From Cryomorpha sp963836915 (lineage in GTDB: Bacteria > Bacteroidota > Bacteroidia > Flavobacteriales_D > Cryomorphaceae): a DNA stretch of 64,000 bases. The position numbers and the translations under genes are program-made. Location: assembly GCA_963836915.1 (NCBI GenBank), contig CAWILH010000002.1, forward strand, positions 1 to 64,000, read 5' to 3'. The notes beneath the pieces are model-generated. The model did no database searches, was not told the origin of the DNA, and saw only the letters and a list, made by a program, of their open reading frames with translations. Shown here piece after piece: positions 25,909 through 34,365 of the stretch (within the stretch, counting starts at the first letter, position 1; every line of letters begins with the position of its first letter).

Positions 25909-26886
25909 TTAATTCAATTGCGGTTTTATACTTCTATAATTTTGGTCATAGATCAGTCCGGATTTTGCAATGGCAAATGCTTGTTTCATCAACTTATTTG
26001 CTACCGCTATTAATGCCAGCTTTTTACACTTCCCTTTGGCCAAGATTCTTTCATAAAGTTCCCTACATGTTTTATTGGATTTACAGGCGTTAAAACTACA
26101 CATGAACAGGAGATTTCTGAGCTTTGGGTTGCCCTGTTTGCTGATTCCTGATCTTCCTCTTACACTGCTACCAGATCGTTTTTCAACTGGAGTCATCCCT
26201 ATGTAACAGGTAAATTGTTTGGCACTCTCAAACTTTTTGAAACCATCGCTCAGAACGATCATGAACATAGCGGTACTTTTTCCTATTCCTGGAATAGTCT
26301 GAAGCCTTGAGAACAGATCAGCTTCATTTTCTTCAATCAATTTTTTTAACTCTCTTTCCAGTTTCTTGATCTGGGTGGTTAAATCTGAAATAGTTTTTTC
26401 CAGAGGCTTGATCAGTATACTTCTGTGCTTAGCTGATTTGTGCTCCATGGCATGTAATCTGTTCTTGATCATGGTTCTACCCTTTATGAGCAAATCTATA
26501 TTCTCGCTTATTATGCGGCTTTCTTTTACATACTTTGATGAAGGCCTATAAGCTTTAAGCTCATGCTGACGTGCATATTTACATATCATCTCAGCATCGG
26601 ACTTGTCGGTCTTGATGCGCCTGAGATTCATTTGAATGAAGCGCTTGATCACAAGCGGATTTACAACTGAAACAAACACTGATTCAGCGTATAGAAAATC
26701 TGCCAACTGGGTGTGGTATACTCCCGTAGCCTCCATAACAAAACAACCCTTTCTGTCTATTTCTTTTAAGAAAGATTTAAAACCTTTTAGATCGTTTGTG
26801 AACTGAAGATACCTACCTTCTGCATCCATCACATCAAATACATCCTTGGATATGTCTATCCCGTAATAATTACTAAATTTATCCAT
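25909..26886 (-). CDS. IS110-family transposase (DEDD + serine domain)
   Basis: From the ATG at 26886 the product has 325 residues. The N-terminal RuvC-like DEDD domain is shown by YYGIDISKDVFDV (Asp), CFVMEATGVYHTQLA (Glu) and IKTDKSDAEMICKYA (two Asp). The C-terminal Transposase_20 domain is shown by LQTIPGIGKSTAMFMI and YIGMTPVEKRSGSSVRGRSGISKQGNPKLRNLLF with the catalytic serine region. It is complete. IS110 elements lack long terminal repeats, so exact ends were not determined. Confidence 0.93.
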   Translation of the reverse strand: MDKFSNYYGIDISKDVFDVMDAEGRYLQFTNDLKGFKSFLKEIDRKGCFVMEATGVYHTQLADFLYAESVFVSVVNPLVIKRFIQMNLRRIKTDKSDAEMICKYARQHELKAYRPSSKYVKESRIISENIDLLIKGRTMIKNRLHAMEHKSAKHRSILIKPLEKTISDLTTQIKKLERELKKLIEENEADLFSRLQTIPGIGKSTAMFMIVLSDGFKKFESAKQFTCYIGMTPVEKRSGSSVRGRSGISKQGNPKLRNLLFMCSFNACKSNKTCRELYERILAKGKCKKLALIAVANKLMKQAFAIAKSGLIYDQNYRSIKPQLN

Positions 26887-27070
26887 AATACTTAAGTTTG
26901 GAAGAACGGATCTACTGCTATCCAACAACCTGGAAACAGGCTCTAAAAGGCCTAACGAACTGTTCAGATTAATAGTAGAAAAAGAGAGGGGACTTTCAAT
27001 GTTGACGGGTTTAAATCCTCGTGTATAAGCTAGTCTTATTCCTCTCTTTCGTTCTTTTATTTATAGTCGC
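26887..27070 (-). ncRNA. Candidate IS110 bridge RNA region (5' non-coding part of the element)
   Basis: IS110 elements encode a structured guide (bridge) RNA in the non-coding segment upstream of the recombinase. Here this segment, on the transposase strand, contains complementary tracts AAAGAGAGG/CCTCTCTTT flanking a loop of about 50 bases, plus smaller hairpins, and no ORF. The call rests on position and pairing only; the RNA ends and guide loops were not resolved. Confidence 0.45.
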
Positions 27071-27097
27071 TAATTTAATGGATTGTAAACTTAGGTT

Positions 27098-27217
27098 GCA
27101 TATAGCTTATGGCGGGATTGTCCTCTATTCGAGATATGATCTTTGAATCAGGATTATCCTGGGATGAAAGTTTTATCTTCGGAAGCCGCCACTGCGCCAA
27201 GCGCCAAAACGTTAGGC
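27098..27217 (+). other. attC-like site preceding the HEPN cassette
   Basis: GCATATAGCTTATGGCGG (27098-27115), a central region, AGCCGCCACTGCGCC, and GTTAGGC (27211-27217) as an R' core fitting GTTRRRY. The interior is over 80% identical by eye to the site at 31653-31778. The left R'' is not clear; the IS110 element lies just upstream. Confidence 0.65.
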
Positions 27218-27227
27218 ACCATATAGA

Positions 27228-27809
27228 ATGTCAAGATATATCAGTTTAGCATATCAGTTCTTTAATTTAACTCGCGAGACCATTAATGAAATGGAAAAGC
27301 AAGGAAATGACCTCGATATTTTTTCTGACGGTGAGATGACTGATGATGAGTCTTGGGAGAATTATGAGAATGAAACTAGATGGAGTGATCAAAACATTGG
27401 TGTTCCGACATTATTCAATTTCTATCACGGCCTAGAATTGCTGATGAAAGGGTTAATCGAGAGATCGGGGTATCAATTGAAGTCTAATCATAAGCTAACA
27501 GAACTCCTTGCAACAGTAAAAGAAATACCTGAAGTAACCGATAGTTTAATAGAAGCTTTGGAAATACATCTTTATGATGATAATCCATTTTTCGAATTCT
27601 TTCAAGAGAATGGAGGTAACGTGGACAAGTACTTTGAGCTTCTGAAATATCCTGAATCTAAAAATGGAGAAAAATTCAACTTTCAGTTTATACGTGGACG
27701 TGAAAAAGAAGGATTAAAGAGACTTTCAACAATAAGAGATGCAACAATAAAACTTAAAGAAGAAATTATCCTCATGATTAAAAAAACAAAGACGTTAGGC
27801 GCCATTTAA
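27228..27809 (+). CDS. HEPN-like domain protein (cassette-borne)
   Basis: 193 residues, acidic, AT-rich. Residues about 60-105 (FNFYHGLELLMKGLIERSGY, SNHKLTELL) match the helix-turn pattern of HEPN domains (xxGLELLMKGL ... HxLxxLL). The canonical RxxxxH ribonuclease motif is not evident, so RNase activity is uncertain. HEPN proteins are often toxins or part of defence systems; no antitoxin or MNT partner is adjacent. The ATG is 11 bases after the R' core GTTAGGC. The C-terminal codons run into a second GTTAGGC, and the next gene starts one base after its stop. Confidence 0.6.
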   Translation: MSRYISLAYQFFNLTRETINEMEKQGNDLDIFSDGEMTDDESWENYENETRWSDQNIGVPTLFNFYHGLELLMKGLIERSGYQLKSNHKLTELLATVKEIPEVTDSLIEALEIHLYDDNPFFEFFQENGGNVDKYFELLKYPESKNGEKFNFQFIRGREKEGLKRLSTIRDATIKLKEEIILMIKKTKTLGAI

Positions 27810-27810
27810 A

Positions 27811-28530
27811 ATGAGACATTTAGCGACATTAATAATTCTAATCTCTTCATCAATGTGTATTGGGCAAGAGAATTCTGATGACTTTTGTTCTTACAGATGG
27901 GATTTTGGAAGTCCATGTTGGGCATCTCGTGAGATTTCAGATCAAATGTATTATTGGCCTAATGGCAACTTAAAAACTAATTATCAGATACATCATGGCA
28001 GCATCCGAACGCGCCACGAATACTTTGAAAGTGGGAATTTGAAGTATACGGTTGAAGTCTATCAGAAATACGAAGTGGACACGTCATACACGGAAGACCC
28101 TGACACTGGCGAACTGGTCGCGGTTATTTGCGTGGGCTTTCAAGATATCGCTCATGGTCAATACCATGAGTATAAAGATAGGCACATAAAAGTATTGCAT
28201 TCCGAAGGCCAATTCAAAAACAACAAACTGATTGGTGCCTGGTTTCTTCACCACAGAGAAGAAGGATTAATTGTAGCGAATTTTAATGAAGAAGGTTTAC
28301 TTGAAGGAGACTACTACATTTACTATTACACCACATCTTATAATCGTGACAAGCTAAAACTGAATGGCCAATACGCAGTTTATGATTACCACTATTCGGA
28401 TATTGACCGGGACACAGGAGAAAGAATTGAATACCCAATAAGACGATCACACCGCTCTGGGACATGGATAAAATTCGACTATGGCGGCGACACTTTACAA
28501 GTGATAGACTATCAGTGGAAAAGAAAATAA
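27811..28530 (+). CDS. Secreted MORN/YwqK-like repeat protein (cassette-borne)
   Basis: 239 residues. A signal peptide (LATLIILISSSMCIGQ) is followed by repeated strands of the YwqK/MORN_2 type: MYYWPNGNLKTNYQIHHG, EYFESGNLKYTVEVYQ, SEGQFKNNKLIGAWFLHH, FNEEGLLEGDYYIYY. Such repeats form extended beta sheets in surface or periplasmic proteins of unknown function. It starts right after the core GTTAGGCGCC (27794-27803). GTGCCTAAC follows 4 bases after its stop, so the gene occupies one compact cassette. Confidence 0.7.
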   Translation: MRHLATLIILISSSMCIGQENSDDFCSYRWDFGSPCWASREISDQMYYWPNGNLKTNYQIHHGSIRTRHEYFESGNLKYTVEVYQKYEVDTSYTEDPDTGELVAVICVGFQDIAHGQYHEYKDRHIKVLHSEGQFKNNKLIGAWFLHHREEGLIVANFNEEGLLEGDYYIYYYTTSYNRDKLKLNGQYAVYDYHYSDIDRDTGERIEYPIRRSHRSGTWIKFDYGGDTLQVIDYQWKRK

Positions 28531-28536
28531 AACAGT

Positions 28537-28668
28537 GCCTAACATCACCTAAGAAAACATGCGGGATCTCGTTAAAATGAAGATGATTACTTTCAACCAA
28601 AAAAAAGCTAATATGGCCATAAACGTGTTCCAAAAACCGCACGTTTCTTAGCCATGGCGTTGTGTGGC
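28537..28668 (+). other. attC-like site after the MORN cassette
   Basis: 132 bp. R'' GCCTAAC (28537-28543, fits RYYYAAC); L'' region CTAAGAAAACATGCGG; L' region CCGCACGTTTCTTAG; R'-like GTTGTGTGGC (28659-28668). The L arms are complementary at about 14 of 16 positions. R'' complements the GTTAGGC that opens the same cassette at 27794. Confidence 0.75.
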
Positions 28669-28682
28669 ATAAAAAAAGAAAC

Positions 28683-29219
28683 ATGATCAGACGGTTATTC
28701 ACTATAATGACAATTCTCTTGGTACTGCAGTTGATGAGCTGCATTAAAGAAGAAGTTCTTGAGATTATTGGTATTCAACTTGTAGCAGTTAATAAGGACT
28801 GGAATGAAGTTCAAGAATTAAACCTATTAACGGGCTTTAGATTTGAAATCAACACCGACGAACAATATATTTCACAATTCAACTTTCCTTCCATAATCGA
28901 TGAATGTTACGCCCAATTTACCCCAGATACATATGTGAAATATCCTATTGATACGACATCTTTCATTCTAAAATTGGATCAGGAAATTAGGATAGCAAAT
29001 GATACGATTAGTGCAGACAGCAATTTATTCAGCGTACCTTCATTTCGAAGCAATATCGAATATGTTCAATTCTCAAGAAACGGCACTACCTTATTTTGGC
29101 TTAAAGATAGCGTACTTTCAAATCTTTCTGCACAAGGTGATTTTAGAATCTCATTTGAGTGCTTAACAACAGATGGCAAACTGCTTCAAGATGAGTTACA
29201 AGTGATGCTAAATTATTAA
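28683..29219 (+). CDS. Lipoprotein of unknown function (cassette-borne)
   Basis: 178 residues from the ATG at 28683. The N-terminus is a lipoprotein signal (FTIMTILLVLQLMSCIKEE). The rest is a beta-rich domain without a family I recognise (GFRFEINTDEQYISQFNFP, IEYVQFSRNGTTLFWLKD). It is AT-rich like the neighbouring cassettes. It begins 14 bases after the core GTTGTGTGGC and is followed by GCCACACAAT, the complement of that core, so it fills one cassette. Confidence 0.6.
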   Translation: MIRRLFTIMTILLVLQLMSCIKEEVLEIIGIQLVAVNKDWNEVQELNLLTGFRFEINTDEQYISQFNFPSIIDECYAQFTPDTYVKYPIDTTSFILKLDQEIRIANDTISADSNLFSVPSFRSNIEYVQFSRNGTTLFWLKDSVLSNLSAQGDFRISFECLTTDGKLLQDELQVMLNY

Positions 29220-29226
29220 AGATTAC

Positions 29227-29286
29227 GCCACACAATAACTAAGTATTCGTCCCGCCGATAGGCCAGGGATGAATATCTTGTTGACG
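29227..29286 (+). other. attC-like site after the lipoprotein cassette, truncated by IS91
   Basis: GCCACACAATAAC (29227-29239) complements the cassette's opening GTTGTGTGGC. It is followed by a hairpin: AAGTATTCGTCCC (29241-29253) with GGGATGAATATCTT (29266-29279), then GTTGAC. The pairing is weaker than in the other sites and IS91-related sequence follows within 300 bp. Confidence 0.5.
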
Positions 29287-29509
29287 AATCCGTTCTTTGT
29301 CTATGGGGAAAGCGTTGCTCTAGGATATTGTTTGTGAGAACTTCTTGACTGATGTGTTATGTGTTAGTGACGATATCTAAACTCCAACACTTTATTTTCA
29401 TGACCAAGTTCTAAGTATTTCTGTTGCATAGTGGGTTTTCAACCTGTTTATCAGCTTAATACGTATCGTCTACGCATAACTTTCCCGCTTCGCATTCTGC
29501 AAGTTGGTT

Positions 29510-30642
29510 TCATTGATCATTATCAAACGATAGTAATTCCTTCCAACCAATAGGCGGGCCGCGTTGGCCAAAAGTCATGACAGTAACCAGTTTCCCTTTT
29601 TTGCAACTTGGACATCTGTTATGAAGCATGGGGGGCTTCTCCGCAGCATCTTTTATAGCCACAACAGCAAGCATTTTTTGAAGCCTTGGCAGCTTCTTTT
29701 TTTTCCAACCGCTACTCAAGAGACCGTAATGCCTTGTTCGTGTGAAGCCTTTGGGTAAAACATGCAAGGCAAAACGGCGTGTGAACTCATGTGTTGAGAG
29801 CTTTAACACTTCCTCCTTACCACCTTTCTTGTAATTTTTTGTGGTGAACAATACGTCGCCTTTTGCTTTATCAATCTGCTTGATCCGGTAATTGCTGATG
29901 GCGATTTTGTGGGTGTACCGACCCAGATATTCCACCACATACTTTGGAGAATGGAACTGCTGTTTTGCATACACCACCCAGTTTTTAGAGAAGAGCTTAT
30001 TGTATATTTCCTGTGAGACAAGAGCCTTGCTTTGACGTAGCAGAGCGACATATTTTGCACAGAACACCTTACTCATTGATTTCACGTTAAAAAGATATTT
30101 CCCCTTGTTCTTTGCCGACTTCCATTTGCCAGATTTAGTCACGCCACCGCCCGGCACAGGACAGTACAGGTGTGGATGCAGGGTAAGCTGCTGTCCCCAT
30201 GTGTGAAGGATGGCAATCATCCCTGTTTGTGCTCCCAGGTGTTTTGCGTCGTGGCCAAAGGAGTTGAGCGTGCTCCATGCCGCTGCAAAGAGGCTGGCGT
30301 AAACGGCTTTGGGCTCGTGCATCGCGAGCTGGTTAAGCTCCGATGGCAGTGTGAATACCACATGGAAATACGGCACCGGAAGCAAGTCCTGCTCCCGGCC
30401 GCGATCCATTCTTCTCGCTTGTGTCCCTGGCACTTTGGGCAATGGCGGTTACGGCAACTGTTGTAGCTCACCTGCACCGTTCCGCATGATGTGCATGCGT
30501 CTTTATGCCCGCCCATGGCGGCGGTGCGGCAGCGCATAAGCGCCCCGAGGGTGCGCAGTTGCCACCCATTGATGCCCTTTATAACGGGCACCTGCGACCA
30601 GTGCGCACGAAGCACATCAGCCACTTCGTATGTGGGGCGCAT
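29510..30642 (-). pseudogene. IS91-family transposase, one-base frameshift
   Basis: The start at 30642 overlaps the recombinase stop (TAATG). The N-terminal part has a zinc-binding segment (CTSCGTVQVSYNSCRNRHCPKCQGHKREEW). After a frame change near 30395 come the HUH transposase motifs YFHVVFTLPSELNQLA, LHPHLYCPVPGGGVT (the HUH-type His pair) and VVEYLGRYTHKIAISNYRI, ending in a C-terminal zinc ribbon (RCPSCKKGKLV). One C missing in the GGCCGGGAG stretch explains the break. The restored protein would have about 378 residues. Confidence 0.85.
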
Positions 30643-31557
30643 TAGCTTTTTGCGTAAAGCCGCTCCAGCGGACTGAAGGGTTTTGCTCTCCCGTTTTGTG
30701 CCACGTGTAGGTACACCAGCGTAGTATCGATGCACTCGTGCCCTAGCAGATCTTTGATGCTCATTATGTCGAGCCCTTCTTCGAGCAGGTGCGTGGCATA
30801 GGTGTGGCGCAAGGTGTGCACCGTCATTGGCTTAATGATACCGGCAGTTTTGCGGGCTTCATTCACTGCCCATTGCACGCCTTTTTGAGAATAACGGCTG
30901 TCAAAACCACCGCCTGCACGGTCATCTACGGGCTGCTTACCGTTAAATGGCCAATCTACCGGGCACTCCGAAGCGATGTACGCTTTGAGTCCTTTAATGA
31001 GCAGGTCGCAAAGGGGAACGTACCTATCTTTTTTGCCTTTTCCTTTGCGCACGTGGAGCATCTTGCGGTCAAAGTCCAGATCGGCAAGCTTGAGATTGCG
31101 CACTTCAAAGCAACGCAGCCCGCAGCCGTAGAGCAGCCCAATGAGCACGCGGTGCTTAAGTAGCGTGGCGCCTTCATCAAGCGCTTCACTTCATCACGAC
31201 TCAGTACAATGGGCAGCTTCTTATCCTGCTTGATACTCGGAAGGGCCACACGGGCTTCCTGCAACCCACTGATGCGAAAGGCATCACGTAGGCCATACAC
31301 GGTAAATTTAAAGTAACTCTCCGAAGGTGTTTTGTGTTCCTGCTGCATCAAGTGCAGGTAATCATTGATCTGGTCTTCAGCCAGTTCAGTAGGCAATTGG
31401 CCAAAATGCAGGGCACGCTTGGCCACATGGTGGCTGTAGTTTTTGAGCGTACTCTCGCTCTTTCCCGAGATGCTCATCCGTTGCTGCATGAGTCCATACA
31501 GGCCGTCAAATCCGGCTACTTCGGCGCAGGCACGGTCAATCAGATTCTTTTTTTCAT
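30642..31557 (-). pseudogene. Tyrosine-type site-specific recombinase, frameshifted
   Basis: The N-terminal SAM-like domain (STLKNYSHHVAKRALHFGQLP) and the catalytic domain (LLYGCGLRCFEVRNLKLADLDFD with the first Arg, HTLRHTYATHLLEEGLD, LLGHECIDTTLVYLHV with the Tyr) are in different frames. One A is missing near 31157 (CTTAAG in place of CTTTAAG on the plus strand). An N-terminal start at the ATG at 31557 needs one more A in an A7 run; otherwise 31489 is the first start. It is not an integron integrase: the extra IntI patch between the catalytic boxes is absent. Confidence 0.8.
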
Positions 31558-31652
31558 CTGTGTAAGATTTAAAGGTTTAAGCCCTAAATTTAGCCCATGC
31601 CCGAAAGCTTACCAAGAGAAATAACGCTGACTAAACTACCGAAGGTTTCGTG

Positions 31653-31778
31653 CAACAACGCATATAGCTTATGGCGTGATTTTCCTACATTCGAAAAATG
31701 ATCTTCGGATCAGGATTATCCTGATATGAAAGATTTATCTTCGGGAGTCGCCACAAGCCATATGCTGGAGCGTTAGCA
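31653..31778 (+). other. attC-like site preceding the last cassette
   Basis: TGCAAC core, L'' GCATATAGCTTATGGCG (31660-31676), L' TCGCCACAAGCCATATGC (31748-31765; about 15 of 18 positions complementary to L''), and R' GTTAGCA (31772-31778, fits GTTRRRY). The central 70 bp are highly similar to the site at 27098-27217. Confidence 0.72.
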
Positions 31779-31951
31779 GGAATTTGAAAAAAAGTATTAC
31801 ATTAACCTTGTCATATATGAAAAAAATCGGACTCTGTGGTGCAGAGTACAAAATTATATATGAGAAATTTTTAAGGGATTGCCCTTGGTTGCAGGGGACC
31901 TTAATAGTTTGAACAAAAAAATAAATTCAATAACAAACTAAAACAAAAAAA

Positions 31952-32335
31952 ATGAAAAGTATATTAATTATTACAGCAATGACAGTCATTTCAATTTTCG
32001 GAATTACTAATTAAGCAAGTGCTCGAAAAGTTCAAATAGATGAAACTGTTACAGATGCAGAAGGTTGCGAATGGAAAATAAAAGGTTGGATAGATATTTC
32101 TGTAGAATGGGGTTGGCCTCCAGTTTCAGTAAATCATTACGACATTACAATGTCAGGGCCTTGTGGAAATCACCATTTTGTAGGAGCAGTTGGTCCAAAC
32201 CCTAATCCACCTGGTGGTGGTAATTCAATACAAGGTGAATTAACTGACATGGAAAAAAGGGAAAGCTTATCACTAACCACACCTTCATTTCTATTTATTA
32301 TCAATAGCGTCCTAAATAAAATGAGAGAGGCTTAA
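31952..32335 (+). pseudogene. Small secreted protein, in-frame stop and IS4 truncation
   Basis: An ATG at 31952 opens a signal peptide (SILIITAMTVISIFGI) broken by TAA at 32012-32014. The same frame then stays open through a short Gly/Pro-rich domain (EGCEWKIKGWIDISVEWGW, SGPCGNHHFVGAVGPNPNPP). The IS4 element enters at about 32309 and supplies the last codons and the stop. It resembles small cassette-encoded exported proteins; the family is unknown. An upstream AT-rich leader of 170 bp follows the attC-like core. Confidence 0.55.
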
Positions 32336-33628
32336 GTTTTTGCCCAAAATAGCTACTTTGGGTTTGCACCAAAAACACACCTCTCCCATGAGTAATATTA
32401 CGCTGTTTTCACAGATCATCCAAAAGATTGACCGTTCTATTTTCAAAAAGCTGGTAAGGCGGATGCAGACCGATAAGGGCTGCAAGGGATTTGACAGTTG
32501 GACGCATCTTGTTTCGATGCTTTTCTGTCATTTTGCCAAAAGCACATCGGTAAGGGACATCTCCAATGGCCTGCGGTCGGCCACGGGCAACCTCAACCAT
32601 TTGGGCATTGTGAGGGCACCGTCCAAGTCCAGCATCAGCTATCAGAACAAGCGAAGGGACGCAGACCTGTTCAAAAACCTGTACTATGCCCTTTTGGACA
32701 GTTTAGGACAGCAGGCAGCATTAAAGCGCGTCAAGCTCAGGATCAAGGTGCCGGTATATCTGCTGGACGCTACCGTGATAAGCCTGTGCCTGTCAATCTT
32801 CGATTGGGCAACTTTCCGGACCAAAAAAGGCGCTGTAAAGATGCATACCCTATTGGACTATGATGGTAAACTCCCTGTTTATGTGAATATCACCGAGGGA
32901 AGCGTTGGCGACAACAAAGGGGCGTACAACATTCCTTTGGAGAAAGGGTCGGTCATTGTGGCCGACAGGTATTACAACGATTTTCCCATGCTCAACGTTT
33001 GGGACAGCAACGGGGCATTCTTCGTGATCAGGCATAAGAAAAACCTGGCCTATACCGTCATCAAAGACCGGCAACTGCCCGAAAAAATGGCCCAGCATGT
33101 GATGGTCGACCAAGAGATCGGGCTGACCAACCCACAGTCTCAGGCCAAGTACCCGGGGCGGCTCAGGCGCGTGGCAGTGTGGGACGAAGAAAACCAACAG
33201 ACCATCGAGTTGATCACAAACAATTTCAATTGGGCCGCCCAGACCATAGGGGACCTGTACAAGTCGCGGTGGGAGATCGAAGTGTTCTTCAGGGACATCA
33301 AACAGTTACTGCATATCAAAACCTTCATAGGCACTTCTAAAAATGCAGTAATGATCCAGATATGGACTGCCCTGATCACCATTTTGCTGCTCAAAGTGAT
33401 GAAGGCAACAGCCAGGTACGGATGGCATATGTCCAATCTGGTCGCATTTATCCGGCTCAACATATTCGTCAAGATTGAGCTGCAAAAATGGCTGGACAAA
33501 CCCTTTTTTGGTCGTGACGAACCGCCCCCCGACGTGCACCAGGGGGTCCTTTTTGAATTTTGACACTAAATCATCGCAGACATCCAATAAACAGGCAATG
33601 AATTATTTCACTGAATATTGTTTAGGAC
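32309..33628. mobile_element. IS4-family insertion sequence
   Basis: About 1320 bp between GTCCTAAA (32309-32316) and TTTAGGAC (33621-33628), imperfect inverted ends extended by a few matching bases. No certain target duplication was found. It is inserted inside the last cassette, cutting the small secreted protein gene. Confidence 0.78.
32388..33563 (+). CDS. IS4-family transposase
   Basis: From the ATG at 32388 the product has 391 residues. An N-terminal DUF4372 region (FSQIIQKIDRSIFKKLVRR, HFAKSTSVRDISNGL) precedes the DDE core: VYLLDATVISLCLSIFDWA, VIVADRYYNDF, and the YREK-type LYKSRWEIEVFFRDIKQLLHIKTFIGTS. The C-terminal helical tail ends GVLFEF. All catalytic residues are present and the gene looks intact. 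Its GC content is higher than that of the cassette around it. Confidence 0.93.
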   Translation: MSNITLFSQIIQKIDRSIFKKLVRRMQTDKGCKGFDSWTHLVSMLFCHFAKSTSVRDISNGLRSATGNLNHLGIVRAPSKSSISYQNKRRDADLFKNLYYALLDSLGQQAALKRVKLRIKVPVYLLDATVISLCLSIFDWATFRTKKGAVKMHTLLDYDGKLPVYVNITEGSVGDNKGAYNIPLEKGSVIVADRYYNDFPMLNVWDSNGAFFVIRHKKNLAYTVIKDRQLPEKMAQHVMVDQEIGLTNPQSQAKYPGRLRRVAVWDEENQQTIELITNNFNWAAQTIGDLYKSRWEIEVFFRDIKQLLHIKTFIGTSKNAVMIQIWTALITILLLKVMKATARYGWHMSNLVAFIRLNIFVKIELQKWLDKPFFGRDEPPPDVHQGVLFEF

Positions 33629-33667
33629 AGCATTGATTTATTATTAACTATTTAGAAGAATCTTACG

Positions 33668-34051
33668 ATGAATAAAGTATTTTTTTTTATAATCATTCCT
33701 ATGCTAGCGGTTTCTTCTTGCTTTGCCCAAACTCAACAATCATTGGACGGCATTTGGAAAATTACAGACATCGAATTTAAGCAGGACAATAAAGAACTTG
33801 ACTTAAAGAATATTTTGGCCAATTCGGTCGCAACTGATGGATTTAAGCCTGAACAAATTGAAATTAGAGCCAATCAGTTAATATTAAAATCTAAAAATGG
33901 TGAAATGAATACATTAGATTTTAAAATAATCGATTCTAATGATAGTTCTTTTACATTGGCTACTGATAAAGGAGAAGCAAAATTTAATTTAATTGAATTA
34001 AGCAATGCCAATTTGACCATAGCAGGCGCAACTTATAGACTGAAAAAGTAG
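33668..34051 (+). CDS. Secreted lipocalin-like protein (cassette-borne)
   Basis: 127 residues. A signal peptide (VFFFIIIPMLAVSSCFAQ) is followed by SLDGIWKITDIEF and alternating beta strands (KPEQIEIRANQLILKSKNG, SSFTLATDKGEAKFNLIEL, LTIAGATYRLKK) of the lipocalin-like DUF type that binds small hydrophobic ligands. AT-rich. TCCTGCTAA, the complement of the cassette's opening TTAGCAGGA at 31773, follows 22 bases after the stop. The gene therefore shares one cassette with the broken small secreted gene, and the IS4 element lies between them. Confidence 0.65.
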   Translation: MNKVFFFIIIPMLAVSSCFAQTQQSLDGIWKITDIEFKQDNKELDLKNILANSVATDGFKPEQIEIRANQLILKSKNGEMNTLDFKIIDSNDSSFTLATDKGEAKFNLIELSNANLTIAGATYRLKK

Positions 34052-34072
34052 ATGATTTTTGAGTTGACTAAC

Positions 34073-34088
34073 TCCTGCTAATCGAGTA
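34073..34088 (+). other. Remains of the last attC-like site at the intron junction
   Basis: TCCTGCTAA (34073-34081) is the R''-like complement of TTAGCAGGA at 31773-31781. It abuts the 3' end of the group II intron remnant (TACTCGAT on the minus strand, 34088-34081). No second half is visible. Confidence 0.5.
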
Positions 34089-34288
34089 GACGGCTCCGCC
34101 CCTAACTAGGGACGGAGTGCGCCTCTCACACCACTGTACCCTTCGACAAGCTCAGGACAGGCCAAGCGGTTCTCGTATACAGCGGTTCGTTAAGTTGCGG
34201 AGCAATATTGTTGTAGAGTCCTGCGGCTGATAAGTACCCTCGCTTCACAAGCCTTTCCAATGTTATGGTAGTGATTAGAATTGGGCTT

Positions 34289-34343
34289 TACTCATATCAT
34301 TATATTGAAAGGTAGGAATTCGTGAGACCGCTGGCGCTAAGTT
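34289..34343. repeat. 55-bp dispersed repeat inserted in the dead maturase (copy 1)
   Basis: Begins TACTCAT and ends CGTGAGACCGCTGGCGCTAAGTT. It interrupts the maturase between WAVA and SPIL. Its counterpart at 34366 shares both ends. Confidence 0.7.
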
Positions 34344-34365
34344 GGGCTACTGCCCAGCCTCCCAT

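Larger units (their letters stand above)
29510..31557 (-). mobile_element. IS91-family element with accessory tyrosine recombinase
   Basis: Two genes on the minus strand, a site-specific recombinase followed with a one-base overlap by an IS91 (HUH, rolling-circle) transposase, a pairing common in Bacteroidota. The terminal ori/ter sequences were not identified; non-coding flanks of about 220 bp (left) and about 95 bp (right) probably belong to it. It separates the attC-like sites at 29227 and 31653. Confidence 0.75.

Noticed and set aside
30642..31557. Tyrosine recombinase considered as the integron integrase of the array
   Set aside because: It lacks the extra IntI-specific segment between the catalytic boxes and is translationally coupled to the IS91 transposase, a standard pairing in Bacteroidota.
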